From Haloferula sp. (GTDB lineage Bacteria > Verrucomicrobiota > Verrucomicrobiia > Verrucomicrobiales > Akkermansiaceae): a DNA stretch of 59,709 nt. The notes beneath the pieces were generated by a model. That model saw only the letters and a list, made by a program, of their open reading frames with translations. It had not been told where the DNA came from and did no database searches. The stretch is from NCBI GenBank assembly GCA_007126655.1, contig SLAV01000178.1, positions 1 through 59,709 of the forward strand. The letters run 5' to 3'. Below, in pieces: positions 11,541 to 20,646 of this stretch; the first letter of the stretch is position 1, and every line of letters starts with the position of its first letter. The translations under genes and the position numbers were made by a program.

Positions 11541-14273
11541 TCACGCCGGGGCGTGCCAGACGAGTCTCAGCGAATCGAGCCGGAGGGTTGCGGACCCGAT
11601 GGCGGTGCGCAGGCGCTCCCTGAGGTCCTCGTGATGGCGGATTTCCTCCGGGGTGACGTGCGGGTTCACGGCGGCGAGTTCGCGCAGGCGGTCGATTTCC
11701 GCGGTGGTCGCGGCGGTCATGCGGGCGGTGGCGGCGGCGATGAGATCGCCGAGCCGCGCGTCGGCCTGTCGGCGGGCGGCGGCGAGCATGGCGGGCAGCA
11801 CCTTGGTGCGCACGGCCGGTTGGCGCAGCGCGGCGGGTGCGGCGGGTTTGAACGTGGCGGTGCGGAATGCGGCGGCGTCCTCCGGCGTGTTGCCGTGGTG
11901 ATCCACGAGGATGGTGAGCGGCGTCGGTGGCAGGTAGCGCTCGTGGTGCAGCCCGGCGGGGGCCGCCGAGCCGGCGACGAACCGGCACTCCAGCAGCAGC
12001 CGTTTTTCGCCGCGCGACGGCCAGGCGGCGAAATGCGCGTTGCCCTGGCCGGAGCCGAGCAGGATGTCGAGCGCGGCGCGGACCATCGGGTGGTCGGGCG
12101 TCATGAAACCCTCGTTCTCCCGCTCCAGCGCGCGCCGGCGGTCGAAGGTGACGGTCACGCCGTCCTCCGGCAGCTCGGGAAATCCCTCGGCCCGCAGCGA
12201 CTCGGCGCGCAGGAACCAGCGCGCGTCCCCGAGATCCTCGACGTGCAGGCCGACATGCTCGAAGAGCCGGATCACGAACGCGCGGAACGCGCCGTCGCCG
12301 TCCCACTCGCGCACCGCCCGGACCATTTCCTCCCCGCGCGCTGCGTGGTGCGATTGCCGCGCCCGCAGGCGTTCCTCGCCTCGGGAGAGGCGGGCGGCGA
12401 TCTCCCCGCGCAGCCGGCGGGTGGCGGGCAGGAGTTTGCGCAGGGCGGCTTCATCGGGCGGGTGGCAGGCGGCGGCGAGGGCGGGGCCGAGTTTTTCCTG
12501 GATTTCGCCGCAGCCGGGGACGGTGCGCGCGAAACCGTCGAGCCCCTCGTGGATCCAGCGGGCCTGGATTTCCGAAGGACTGCCCGAGCAGACCGGAATG
12601 TGGACGAGCACGTCGTTGCGGCGGCCGATGCGGTCGAGGCGGCCGATCCGCTGTTCGAGCAGATCGAGGTCCGGCGGCAGGTCGGCGAGCACGAGGTGGC
12701 GGGCGAACTGGAAATTCCGCCCCTCGCTGCCGGTCTCCGAGCAGAGGAGGATGCGCGCGCCCTCGCGTTCGGCGAAATAGGCCGCGTTGCGGTCGCGCTG
12801 CAGCAGCGTCAGCCCTTCGTGGAACAACGCGCAGACAATGCCGCCGCGCGCGGCGAGGTGCTCCGCGAGCCATTCCGCGCGTTCCCGTTCGTGGCAGATG
12901 ACGAGGATTTTCTCCTCCGGGCCTCCGTCGTCGTGGAGGGCGGCGATCCAGGCCGCCTTGTGCCGCCATTCGTCTTCTTCGTCGGCGGCGCGGGTGAGGG
13001 TGGCGAGGTTGGCGACGCGCTTGGGAAATCCACCGAGGCGGGTGCGGGTGTTGCGGAACATCACGCGACCGAGGCCGAAGCCGTCGAGCAGGCGGGCGGC
13101 CAGAGTGGCGCGGTTTTCCGTTCCGGGATCGCGCTCCCACGCCGCGGCTGCGGATTCAAGCGCCGTATGCCGCTCCAGCCACGGCGCGAGCATGTCCGCC
13201 GTGGCGGAACCGGCATCGAGCGCGTCCAGCAGATCCGCCATCACCTCGTGGTCCTCCGCCGCGGCCGCGAATTCCTCGAACGACGGGTAGCGGTCCGGAT
13301 CCAGCAACGCGAGACGCCGGAAGTGGGCGCGCAACCCTCCGTGCATGGGCGTGGCGGTGAGCAACAGCAGGCCCGGGGCCACCGAGGCGAGCGCCTCCGC
13401 CAGCTCCCAGTCCGGAGCCGGCGGGTCGGCCGTGCCATCGAGGTGGTGCGCCTCGTCGATCACGACGACGTCCCACCCCGCCTCCAACGCCTGGCTCGCG
13501 TGCTCCGGATCGCCCGCCAGCCAGTCGGTCGCGGCGAGTATCCATTGGTTTTCCAAAAACGGATTCGCCTCCGGGTTGTTGGCCGTGATCGCGGCGCAGC
13601 GGTCCGCGTCGAAAAGCGCGAAGGCCAGGTTGAAGCGCCGCAGCAGCTCGACGAACCACTGGTGGCACAACGGCCCGGGCACCAGCACGAGCACGCGCGC
13701 CGCGCGCCCGGAGAGCATCAGGCGGTGGAGTATCAGGCACGCCTCGATCGTCTTGCCGAGCCCCACCTCGTCGGCCAGCAGCACGCGCGGATGCGGGCGC
13801 GAGCACACCTCGGAGGCGATGAAGAGCTGGTGCGGCAGCAGGTCCATGCGCGCGCCGGCGAACCCGCGCGCGTCCGCCGCGGCGATCCGCGCGCGCCACT
13901 CCAGCGCCTCGCCGCGGATCGCGTGGGCGCGCGCGTCGTCCAGGCTCAGCGCGAGCAGCCGGTCCTCCGGCTTGCTGAAGTTCATCGTCCCGCACAGCCT
14001 GCCCTCCGGCAGCTCGCCGCGGTTGGTCTGATAGACAATCAGCCCGTCCTCCTCGCGAGCGCCCGTCACCTCGCGGTCGCCGCCGTCCCCGGTGCGGACG
14101 GCGTCCCCCTTGCGGAAGCGCACGCGCCGCAGCGGTGCGGTGCGGGCGGCGTAGCGGCGGGTTTCCCCGGAGGCCGGGAAATGGATGTCCACCAGGTCGC
14201 CATCGACGTCCGCGATGACGCCCAGGCCGAGTTCCGGCTCGTTGTCGCTCACCCAGCGCTGGCCGGGCCGCAT
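11541..14273 (-). CDS. rapA: RapA/HepA RNA polymerase-recycling SWI2/SNF2 ATPase
   Basis: 910 aa from ATG 14273 (MRPGQRWVSDNEPELGLGV), chosen because it matches the start of E. coli RapA (GQRWISDTESELGLG). In order: N-terminal Tudor-like domain, Walker A LADEVGLGKTIEA near residue 168, DEAHH near 272, LLTATPMHGG near 300, helicase C domain with CSETGSEGRNFQFA and EQRIGRLDRIGRR near 540, and a C-terminal RapA domain ending RLDSLRLV. RapA binds core RNA polymerase and uses ATP to release stalled complexes. An in-frame ATG at 14414 would add 47 residues unlike RapA. Homology runs end to end. Confidence 0.95.
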   Translation of the reverse strand: MRPGQRWVSDNEPELGLGVIADVDGDLVDIHFPASGETRRYAARTAPLRRVRFRKGDAVRTGDGGDREVTGAREEDGLIVYQTNRGELPEGRLCGTMNFSKPEDRLLALSLDDARAHAIRGEALEWRARIAAADARGFAGARMDLLPHQLFIASEVCSRPHPRVLLADEVGLGKTIEACLILHRLMLSGRAARVLVLVPGPLCHQWFVELLRRFNLAFALFDADRCAAITANNPEANPFLENQWILAATDWLAGDPEHASQALEAGWDVVVIDEAHHLDGTADPPAPDWELAEALASVAPGLLLLTATPMHGGLRAHFRRLALLDPDRYPSFEEFAAAAEDHEVMADLLDALDAGSATADMLAPWLERHTALESAAAAWERDPGTENRATLAARLLDGFGLGRVMFRNTRTRLGGFPKRVANLATLTRAADEEDEWRHKAAWIAALHDDGGPEEKILVICHERERAEWLAEHLAARGGIVCALFHEGLTLLQRDRNAAYFAEREGARILLCSETGSEGRNFQFARHLVLADLPPDLDLLEQRIGRLDRIGRRNDVLVHIPVCSGSPSEIQARWIHEGLDGFARTVPGCGEIQEKLGPALAAACHPPDEAALRKLLPATRRLRGEIAARLSRGEERLRARQSHHAARGEEMVRAVREWDGDGAFRAFVIRLFEHVGLHVEDLGDARWFLRAESLRAEGFPELPEDGVTVTFDRRRALERENEGFMTPDHPMVRAALDILLGSGQGNAHFAAWPSRGEKRLLLECRFVAGSAAPAGLHHERYLPPTPLTILVDHHGNTPEDAAAFRTATFKPAAPAALRQPAVRTKVLPAMLAAARRQADARLGDLIAAATARMTAATTAEIDRLRELAAVNPHVTPEEIRHHEDLRERLRTAIGSATLRLDSLRLVWHAPA

Positions 14274-14473
14274 GGTCTCACGGGGTGCTTGCACGTCGCG
14301 GCAGGCTACCCGGCATCCCGCCGACATCAAGAACCGCGAGGTGGAATGTGCCCGCAGCCGATTCGAGGGCCGCTCCCGCCTGGAGCCGGCTTTCGCACTT
14401 TTTCCCGATTTCATGATTTGCGGTGGCGCGCATTGATGCGGCGGAATCCCTGTGATAGAACACCTCCAAGATC

Positions 14474-15682
14474 ATGAGACTCGCCATCCTTTCCTGTGCC
14501 CCGAAGTGCTACTCCACGCGCCGCCTCGTCGAGGCCGGGCGCAAGCGCGGCCACCGCATCGCCGTGCTCAACACCCTGCGCCTCACCATCGGCCTCGACC
14601 AAGGCGACCCGGAACTCTACTACAACGGGAAACCGCTGAAAAACTACGACGCCGTGCTCCCGCGCGTCGGCACCTCGATCACCCGCTATGGCAGCGCCGT
14701 GGTCCGCCAATTCGAGCAGATCGACGTCTTCACTCCGAACACCTCGGCCGGCATCGGCAACTCGCGCGACAAGCTGCGCAGCCTGCAAATCCTCGCCCGC
14801 CACGACGTCGGCATCCCGCAAACCGAATACGTTTACGACAAACGCGATGTCGAGGGCGCGCTCGAACGCATCGGCGGCGCACCCGTCATCATCAAGCTGC
14901 TCGAGGGCACCCAGGGCGTCGGCGTGATCCTGGCCGACAAGCTGGAGATCGCCAAGGCCATCATCGAGACGCTCCACAGCACCAAACAACAGGTGCTGCT
15001 CCAGAAATTCGTCGCCGAAAGCAAGGGCAAGGACGTGCGCGCGTTCGTCATCGGCGACCGCGTCGTCGCCGCGATCCGGCGCACCGCGCAAGGGCAGGAA
15101 TTCCGCTCGAACGTCCACCGCGGGGGCCGCGCGGAGGCGATCACGCTCGATCCGACCTACGAGGAGGCCGCCGTGCGCGCCGCGCAAATCATGGGACTGC
15201 GCGTGTGCGGCGTGGACATGCTGGAGGGTGCCACCGGTCCCCAGGTGATGGAGGTGAACTCGTCCCCCGGCCTCGAGGGTATCGAGGGTGCCAGCGGTCT
15301 CGACATCGCCGGGGCGGTCATGGATTACATCGAGGATCAGGTGAAATTCCCCGAAATCGACATCCGCCAGCGCCTCACCGTGAGCCGCGGCTATTCGGTG
15401 GCCGACGTGAACATCCCGAGGGGCAGCGATTTCGTCGGCAAGACGATCAAGGAAACCGGCATGCGCGATCTCGACGTCGTCGTCCTCACCCTGCGGCGCA
15501 AGGGCATGGTCATCTCGAACCCGCGCGGTACCCGCGAGCTGGAGGCCGACGACACCCTGCTCTGCTACGGCAAATCCGAGCACATGAAAAACCTGATCCC
15601 GCCGAAAAAACGCCGCCGCCGCCGCAAGCTCGCCAAACTCCCCCGGCCTCCGGCCGCCGAACCCGACCGCAACGATTCATGA
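14474..15682 (+). CDS. rimK: RimK-family ATP-grasp alpha-L-glutamate ligase with RCK_C tail
   Basis: 402 aa. Residues 1-300 follow RimK: MRLAILSCAPKCYSTRRL, LPRVGTSITRYG, GAPVIIKLLEGTQGVGV (ATP-grasp loop), LLQKFVAESKGKDVRAFVIG and MEVNSSPGLEGIE. RimK adds Glu residues to the C-terminus of ribosomal protein S6 and related targets. About 75 extra residues (VADVNIPRGSDFVGKTIKET ... LLCYGKSEHMKNLI) form a TrkA-C/RCK_C ligand-binding domain, which E. coli RimK (about 300 aa) lacks; nucleotide or ion control of the ligase is inferred. The stop overlaps the next ATG (ATGA), so translation is probably coupled. Confidence 0.92.
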   Translation: MRLAILSCAPKCYSTRRLVEAGRKRGHRIAVLNTLRLTIGLDQGDPELYYNGKPLKNYDAVLPRVGTSITRYGSAVVRQFEQIDVFTPNTSAGIGNSRDKLRSLQILARHDVGIPQTEYVYDKRDVEGALERIGGAPVIIKLLEGTQGVGVILADKLEIAKAIIETLHSTKQQVLLQKFVAESKGKDVRAFVIGDRVVAAIRRTAQGQEFRSNVHRGGRAEAITLDPTYEEAAVRAAQIMGLRVCGVDMLEGATGPQVMEVNSSPGLEGIEGASGLDIAGAVMDYIEDQVKFPEIDIRQRLTVSRGYSVADVNIPRGSDFVGKTIKETGMRDLDVVVLTLRRKGMVISNPRGTRELEADDTLLCYGKSEHMKNLIPPKKRRRRRKLAKLPRPPAAEPDRNDS

Positions 15683-16746
15683 GCGCGTCCATCGATACAT
15701 GGGGCGGCGCCCGCATCGCCCCCGGCCGCCGCAAGCGCCTGCGCCTCGAACTCGGCAAAACGTTCAGCGGAGCCAACCTCAGCCTGCCGCTGATGGTCTG
15801 GCGCGGACCGGAACCCGGCCCGGTCGTCGGCATCACCGCCGCCGTCCATGGCGACGAGATCAACGGCACCGGCAGCATCCGCCGGCTGATCCAGGAGCAG
15901 CGCGCCGACCTGGAGCGCGGCGCGCTCATCCTCGTGCCCGTCATCAACACCATGGGGTTCGAGCGCCACTCGCGCTACATGCCCGACCGTCGCGACCTGA
16001 ACCGGTGCTTTCCCGGCAACATCCAGGGCAGCCTCAGCTCGCGGCTCGCGCGCCTGGTTTTCGACGAGGTCGTCGCCCGCTGCGATTTCCTCATCGACCT
16101 GCACACCGCCGCCGTGCGCCGCACCAATTTCCCGAACGTGCGGGCCGATTGCGCGGACGAGGGATGCGCGCGGCTCGCCCGCGCGTTCGGCTGCGAGGTG
16201 ATCGTCGATGGCGCGGGTCCCGAGGGTTCGCTGCGCCGCGAGGCGTGCGCCGCCGGCTGCCCGACCATCGTGCTCGAGGCCGGCGAGGTGTGGAAGGTCG
16301 AACCCTCCGTGCAGGATCTCACCCTGCGCGGCATCACCAACGTGCTCGCCGATCTCGGCATGGTCGCGGGCGAACCCGAGCCGCCACCCCATCAGATCGT
16401 CGTCCGCGAGACCCGCTGGATCCGCGCCGAGCAGGGCGGCTTCCTCCAGTTCCACGTCGCCCCCGGGGATGTCGTCTCCACCGGCCAGGCCATCGCCACC
16501 AACACCAGCCTGCTGGGCAGCGAGCAGGAGACCATCCGCAGCCCGCTCCAGGGCATCGTCATGGGGATGACGACCATGCCCGCCGTCGGCCAGGGCGACC
16601 CCGTCGCACACATCGGAGCGCCCAAGTCCGACCGCCTCCACCTCCGTCTCGAAAAAAGCGTCGACGGCCTCGAATCCGAAAGCCTCGAAACCCAGCTCCG
16701 CGAGCACCTCGCCACCAACATCGTCGTCACCGAGCTTGAGGACTAA
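15679..16746 (+). CDS. succinylglutamate desuccinylase/aspartoacylase-family Zn hydrolase
   Basis: 355 aa, ATG overlapping the rimK stop. It has the AspA/AstE zinc carboxypeptidase signature: AAVHGDEINGTG (the HGxE motif near residue 54), RDLNRCFPG and FLIDLHTAA (second zinc His). The C-terminal part (QGGFLQFHVAPGDVVSTGQ ... PLQGIVMGMTTMP) forms a biotinyl-like barrel found in this family. It hydrolyses an acyl- or glutamyl-amide bond. Next to RimK and a RimB-like protease it probably trims or releases glutamyl tails rather than serving arginine catabolism, but that is inference from neighbours. Confidence 0.88.
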   Translation: MSASIDTWGGARIAPGRRKRLRLELGKTFSGANLSLPLMVWRGPEPGPVVGITAAVHGDEINGTGSIRRLIQEQRADLERGALILVPVINTMGFERHSRYMPDRRDLNRCFPGNIQGSLSSRLARLVFDEVVARCDFLIDLHTAAVRRTNFPNVRADCADEGCARLARAFGCEVIVDGAGPEGSLRREACAAGCPTIVLEAGEVWKVEPSVQDLTLRGITNVLADLGMVAGEPEPPPHQIVVRETRWIRAEQGGFLQFHVAPGDVVSTGQAIATNTSLLGSEQETIRSPLQGIVMGMTTMPAVGQGDPVAHIGAPKSDRLHLRLEKSVDGLESESLETQLREHLATNIVVTELED

Positions 16747-16925
16747 CCTGCGTTTCCAAGCGCCGGCCATGACGCCGCAGTCGCACGGGCACGCCTGTGC
16801 TTCCATGGTTCCGGAAATCCGATTCCGAAATATTGTGGGTTCCAGCGTGGGAAAAAGTGGAAATCAGCCCAAAACCCTATCTAACAGAAAAAGCCGGGCT
16901 AAAATCGCGTCATAAACCAAACTTC

Positions 16926-17360
16926 ATGGACACGGGAAAAATCATAGGCTGGCGGGAATGGGTGGAATTTCCCGACTGGGGGATCCGCATGCGCGCCAAG
17001 GCGGATACCGGAGCGCGCAGCAGCGCGATCGACTGCGCGGAAATCACCGCCCTGCCCGGCGACCGTGTGCGCTTCACCGTACGGCTCGACCGGAAGCAGA
17101 AAAAACTCGTCACCTTGGAGGACGTCGTGCGCGTGCGCAAGCACGTGCGCAGCAGCACCGGCCATGGGCACGACCGGATTTTCGTGGAAACCACGCTGCG
17201 CCTCGTCGGGGTGGAAAAACGCATCCTCGTGAGCCTTGTCTGCCGCAGGACGATGATCCACCGCTTCCTGCTCGGGCGGGAGGCGCTCAACGGCGACTTC
17301 CTCGTCAACAGCGCCGTGGACCATTGGGCAACGCCGAGAAAACCGCTGCGGCGCACATGA
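16926..17360 (+). CDS. RimB-like retropepsin-fold protease
   Basis: 144 aa from ATG 16926 (MDTGKIIGWREWVEFPDWG). It has the hallmarks of the COG4067 family, often labelled ATP-dependent zinc protease: WVEFPDWGIRMRAKADTGA with the D-T-G-A aspartyl-protease triad near residue 30, VEKRILVSLVCRRTMIHRFLLGR and LVNSA. In Pseudomonas the homologue RimB is encoded with RimK and trims poly-glutamate tails added by RimK. It lies 179 bp after the AspA-like gene on the same strand; a shared role with rimK is likely. Confidence 0.88.
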   Translation: MDTGKIIGWREWVEFPDWGIRMRAKADTGARSSAIDCAEITALPGDRVRFTVRLDRKQKKLVTLEDVVRVRKHVRSSTGHGHDRIFVETTLRLVGVEKRILVSLVCRRTMIHRFLLGREALNGDFLVNSAVDHWATPRKPLRRT

Positions 17361-17447
17361 GATCCATCAGATAAATCCTCGCGAAATCATTCGCGTTTCC
17401 GACAAGCCGGGCTAACATCCTAACCGGAACACCAAACCAACCTGGCC

Positions 17448-17726
17448 ATGAAATCCAAACGCAACCTCACCAGATTCACCTATGAGAACTCCGCCTTCGA
17501 GGGATGGCGGCTTTGCATCAGCCGGGCGGGGACCACCTTCACGCGCTACTTTCCCGACCGCAAGCTCGGTGGTGCGCGCAAGGCGCTCAAGGCTGCGGAA
17601 GCCACGCTCGAGGAAGTGAAGGGCATCCTCGACGGGGCCCGTCGGGTGAACGGCAAACTCACTGCCACGACCATCCGCAAGGTCGAAAAAATCCTCAAAA
17701 ACGCGGTCAAGCCCGTGGAGAAATAA
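17448..17726 (+). CDS. small AP2-like DNA-binding protein
   Basis: 92 aa. The core FEGWRLCISRAGTTFTRYFP followed by DRKLGGARKALKAA follows the W-x-V-x-I-x-R-G-x-x-F-x-R-Y-F and GG-x-x-x-AL-x-A pattern of AP2-like domains in bacteria. These have a three-stranded sheet packed on a helix and bind DNA; many are single-domain proteins or arms of integrases. The C-terminal third is a basic helix. It stands alone, 87 bp downstream of the RimB-like gene and 49 bp before the photolyase. Role unknown; a DNA-binding function is inferred from the fold only. Confidence 0.65.
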   Translation: MKSKRNLTRFTYENSAFEGWRLCISRAGTTFTRYFPDRKLGGARKALKAAEATLEEVKGILDGARRVNGKLTATTIRKVEKILKNAVKPVEK

Positions 17727-17775
17727 TTTCCTGATCCGGCGTTGCGCGTCAGGCGCGGCCCGCTTGATTTAGGTC

Positions 17776-19197
17776 ATGCCTCGCAAAGATCCCACCGTCA
17801 TCCACTGGTATCGTCGCGATCTGCGCATTCACGATAATCCGGGACTGGATGCCGCTGCGGACCGGAATCTGCCGGTGATTCCGGTTTACATTCGCAGCGT
17901 GTGGAAAAAGCATCACGCATGGACCGGGCCGAATCGCCAGCAGTTTCTCTGCGACTGTCTCGAATCACTTGCCGGCAACCTGGAGACGCTCGATGGGCGC
18001 CTGATCATCCGCAAGGGGGACGCCCCGGCGCAGTTGGCTAAATTGATCCGGGAGACCGGTGCCGTGGCCCTTCATTACAACCGGGATCCGGATCCGTTCG
18101 GCCGCGAGACCGAAAAACACGTCGAGGAAATGTGCCGGAAGCACGATGTCGAATGTGTCGCGCACGACGACGTTGCCTTGCACCAGCCCGACGAGGTGCT
18201 CACGCAGGGTGGCGATCCATACCGCGTTTACACACCGTACAGCCGCAACTGGCTGTCACTGGAAAAGACCGCCCCGCGCGGCAAACCCGGGCCGCTCCGC
18301 ACCCCGTCCGGCATCGATTCGCTGCCGCTTCCCACACCCGGCGATTGGGGGTTCGTGCCGTCGGACGCCGGCATCGTCGATGCCGGCGAGCGTTCCGCGC
18401 GGCGACGCCTCCGCAAGGCGATGGACGGCATTGTCCAGGCATACGACAAAAAACGCGACCACCCGGCCGCCGCAGGCACCAGCCGGCTCTCTCAGGACCT
18501 GCGCTTCGGCCTGCTTTCCATCCGCACCGTCCACGCCGCGGCGATGAAGGCGCGCGCGTCCGCCGATGCCGCCGGGCGCGCGGGCATCAACACGTTCGTC
18601 AAGGAGCTGGCATGGCGCGAGTTCTACTTCGCCATCCTGCACCACTTCCCCAACGTGCTCGACGAGGAATTCAACCCCGACTGGCGCGGCCTGCCTTGGG
18701 ACGAACCGGGCGAGAATTTCGAGCGCTGGAAGGATGGCCGCACTGGCTTCCCCATCGTGGACGCCGGGATGCGCGAGCTGCGCGAAACAGGGTTCATGCA
18801 CAACCGCCTGCGCATGATCACCGCAATGTTCCTCACCAAGGACCTGCACCACGACTGGAAGCTCGGCGAATCGTGGTTCATGCGACATCTCGTCGATGGC
18901 GAGATCGCATCCAACAATGGCGGCTGGCAGTGGTCCGCCGGAACCGGTGCCGACGCCGCCCCATACTTCCGCATCCAGAACCCATGGACCCAAAGCGCCC
19001 GCCACGACCCCGACGGCCGCTACATCCGCCGCTGGGTTCCCGAATTGGCCGGTGTGAATGACGCCCGGCTCCTCCACGAGCCGCCCAAAGACGGTCGCCC
19101 GGCCGCCCCGGACTACCCACTTCCCTGCCTCGATCACAAGACCGAACGCCAGCGCACGCTTGACATCTTCAAGAAACATCGCGCTGCCCGCGACTGA
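17776..19197 (+). CDS. phrB: deoxyribodipyrimidine photolyase (cryptochrome/photolyase family)
   Basis: 473 aa, normal length. The N-terminal alpha/beta antenna domain begins VIHWYRRDLRIHDNPGLDAA. The FAD domain holds GTSRLSQDLRFGLLSIRTV, NTFVKELAWREFYFAIL, GFPIVDAGMRELRETGFMHN and NNGGWQWSAGTGADAAPYFR, with the Trp positions used for electron transfer in place. It repairs UV-made cyclobutane pyrimidine dimers with blue light, implying exposure to sunlight. No recombination or SOS gene lies next to it; it appears monocistronic. Confidence 0.95.
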   Translation: MPRKDPTVIHWYRRDLRIHDNPGLDAAADRNLPVIPVYIRSVWKKHHAWTGPNRQQFLCDCLESLAGNLETLDGRLIIRKGDAPAQLAKLIRETGAVALHYNRDPDPFGRETEKHVEEMCRKHDVECVAHDDVALHQPDEVLTQGGDPYRVYTPYSRNWLSLEKTAPRGKPGPLRTPSGIDSLPLPTPGDWGFVPSDAGIVDAGERSARRRLRKAMDGIVQAYDKKRDHPAAAGTSRLSQDLRFGLLSIRTVHAAAMKARASADAAGRAGINTFVKELAWREFYFAILHHFPNVLDEEFNPDWRGLPWDEPGENFERWKDGRTGFPIVDAGMRELRETGFMHNRLRMITAMFLTKDLHHDWKLGESWFMRHLVDGEIASNNGGWQWSAGTGADAAPYFRIQNPWTQSARHDPDGRYIRRWVPELAGVNDARLLHEPPKDGRPAAPDYPLPCLDHKTERQRTLDIFKKHRAARD

Positions 19198-19412
19198 ATT
19201 GCCTGTATTGATCGACCGGGTGCCTTTTCTCGGCAGAACTCACCGACATCCCGTTTGTCACGGGCTGCACCGGCAGCTTCGGGCAATTCTCCTTGAGATA
19301 GACCGCCAAACCGGGATCCAACACGTGCGGCCTCTACCCCCAGGGGAATGCACGCGGTTGTTCCCTAACGACCGTGGCATTACGGCAGGTCGGGTCGATC
19401 ATGCCCCCGAGC

Positions 19413-19667
19413 TCAGGCGTCGAAGGTCACGTCCGTTTTGGGGACGCTGCAGCAGATGAGCTCGTTGCCCTCGTCGGGTTCGCCGTTGTGTCCGTCGGGA
19501 TATTCGATTTCGCCGCTGACGAGTGGCTGCTGGCAGGCGGTGCAGTTGCCCATCCGGCAGCCGAAATCGAGTGACAACCCGGCGCCTTCGGCGGCTTCGA
19601 GGATGTTGTCGTCGCTTCCGTCGAATTCGACCGTGGTGTTGCTTTTTTGGAAATGAATTTTCGGCAT
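19413..19667 (-). CDS. plant-type 2Fe-2S ferredoxin
   Basis: 84 aa from ATG 19667 (MPKIHFQKSN); an upstream in-frame extension to 19739 looks unlike a ferredoxin. Four Cys for the [2Fe-2S] cluster are visible: C37-x4-C42-x2-C45 (GCRMGNCTACQ) and Cys72/73 (LICCSVP). It is a soluble one-electron carrier. It is encoded alone and diverges from the ATP-grasp gene (125 bp apart), so its redox partner is not shown by context. Confidence 0.92.
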   Translation of the reverse strand: MPKIHFQKSNTTVEFDGSDDNILEAAEGAGLSLDFGCRMGNCTACQQPLVSGEIEYPDGHNGEPDEGNELICCSVPKTDVTFDA

Positions 19668-19791
19668 GGGAATATTATGAAAAGCGGGATGGCGGCCTGT
19701 CAACCTGGGGCCTTGCTTTTTGAGGTAGGGCAGCGTCACGGGGGCGGACTGTGGCTTTGCACTCTGTGCGGGGTGCGATTAACGTCGCGCG

Positions 19792-20646
19792 ATGCGCGTT
19801 ATTTTGTTCACGGACATCCCGGTGTGGGTGAGGCCGTTGGCGGGGAAACTGGAGGCCCGCGGGGCGGAGGTGGTGACGGCGGCGGCGGTTGAGGACGTGC
19901 CGGACGACGGGCTGATCGTGAACCGGATCTCGACCCTGCTGTTCCGCAAGCAACCGGAGATGGGTGCGGATTTTCTCGCGGCGCTGGAAGGCTGGGAGCG
20001 GGAGGGGCGCGCGATGGTGAATGGCCCGCGGGTGCTGGCGCTCGGCGTCTCGAAGCTCGCCCAGGCGGGGTTTTTCGAGGATGCCGCGCTCGCCACGCCA
20101 CGGACGATGCGGGCGGAGCCGGGCAAGCGGGCACTTCCGGGCCGCCGGGTGCTGGTGAAACCCGGTGCGGGAGGATTCGGCAAGGACATCTTCGAGCTGG
20201 ACGGGGATCGCGCGGTGCCGCCGTTGCGCGGCGGCGATGCGGTGGAATGGGTGGAGCAGGAGCACGTCGCGCCGGTGGACGGGGCGGTCCACCGGGTGGA
20301 GTTCGTCGGTGACACGATTTTGTATGACGCCTGTTCGGGGATCCGGACGCAGGATTACAATTACTGCCTCGCCAATACGGAGGCCGAGGTCGAGCTGCGG
20401 CCGGAGGCGGAGAGGTTGCCGCTCGCGGCCAGTCAGGCGCGGATGGTGGCGCGGAAAGCGGGGATGGAGCTGGGGGCGGTCGAGTATCTGGTCGGGGAGG
20501 GGCGGGTGCCGCATTTCATCGATCTGAACCCGGTCTCGAGCCTGCATCCGGGCGCGGTCACGATGTTGGGGGCGGATCCGCTCGACCTCACCGCGGAATT
20601 CCTGCTGCGGCGGGCGGGTGCGTCCACCGGGGAAGTTCCTCAGTAG
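19792..20646 (+). CDS. RimK-like ATP-grasp protein
   Basis: 284 aa. It has an ATP-grasp layout: an N-terminal Rossmann part (MRVILFTDIPVWVRPLAGKL), the flexible ATP loop region RVLVKPGAGGFGKDIFEL near residue 120, VEQEHVAPVDGAVHRVEFVG, and a metal-binding FIDLNPVSSLHPGA near the end (the N-x-N/D motif). Such ligases join a carboxylate to an amine or thiol with ATP. Substrate unknown. The last 59 bp overlap the 3' end of the convergent aconitase X gene, so both coding ends share DNA on opposite strands. Confidence 0.75.
   Translation: MRVILFTDIPVWVRPLAGKLEARGAEVVTAAAVEDVPDDGLIVNRISTLLFRKQPEMGADFLAALEGWEREGRAMVNGPRVLALGVSKLAQAGFFEDAALATPRTMRAEPGKRALPGRRVLVKPGAGGFGKDIFELDGDRAVPPLRGGDAVEWVEQEHVAPVDGAVHRVEFVGDTILYDACSGIRTQDYNYCLANTEAEVELRPEAERLPLAASQARMVARKAGMELGAVEYLVGEGRVPHFIDLNPVSSLHPGAVTMLGADPLDLTAEFLLRRAGASTGEVPQ

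Noticed and set aside
11442-14477. 1011-codon plus-strand open frame
   Set aside because: It is the antisense of rapA, which matches E. coli RapA along its whole length. GC-rich codon bias keeps opposite frames open.
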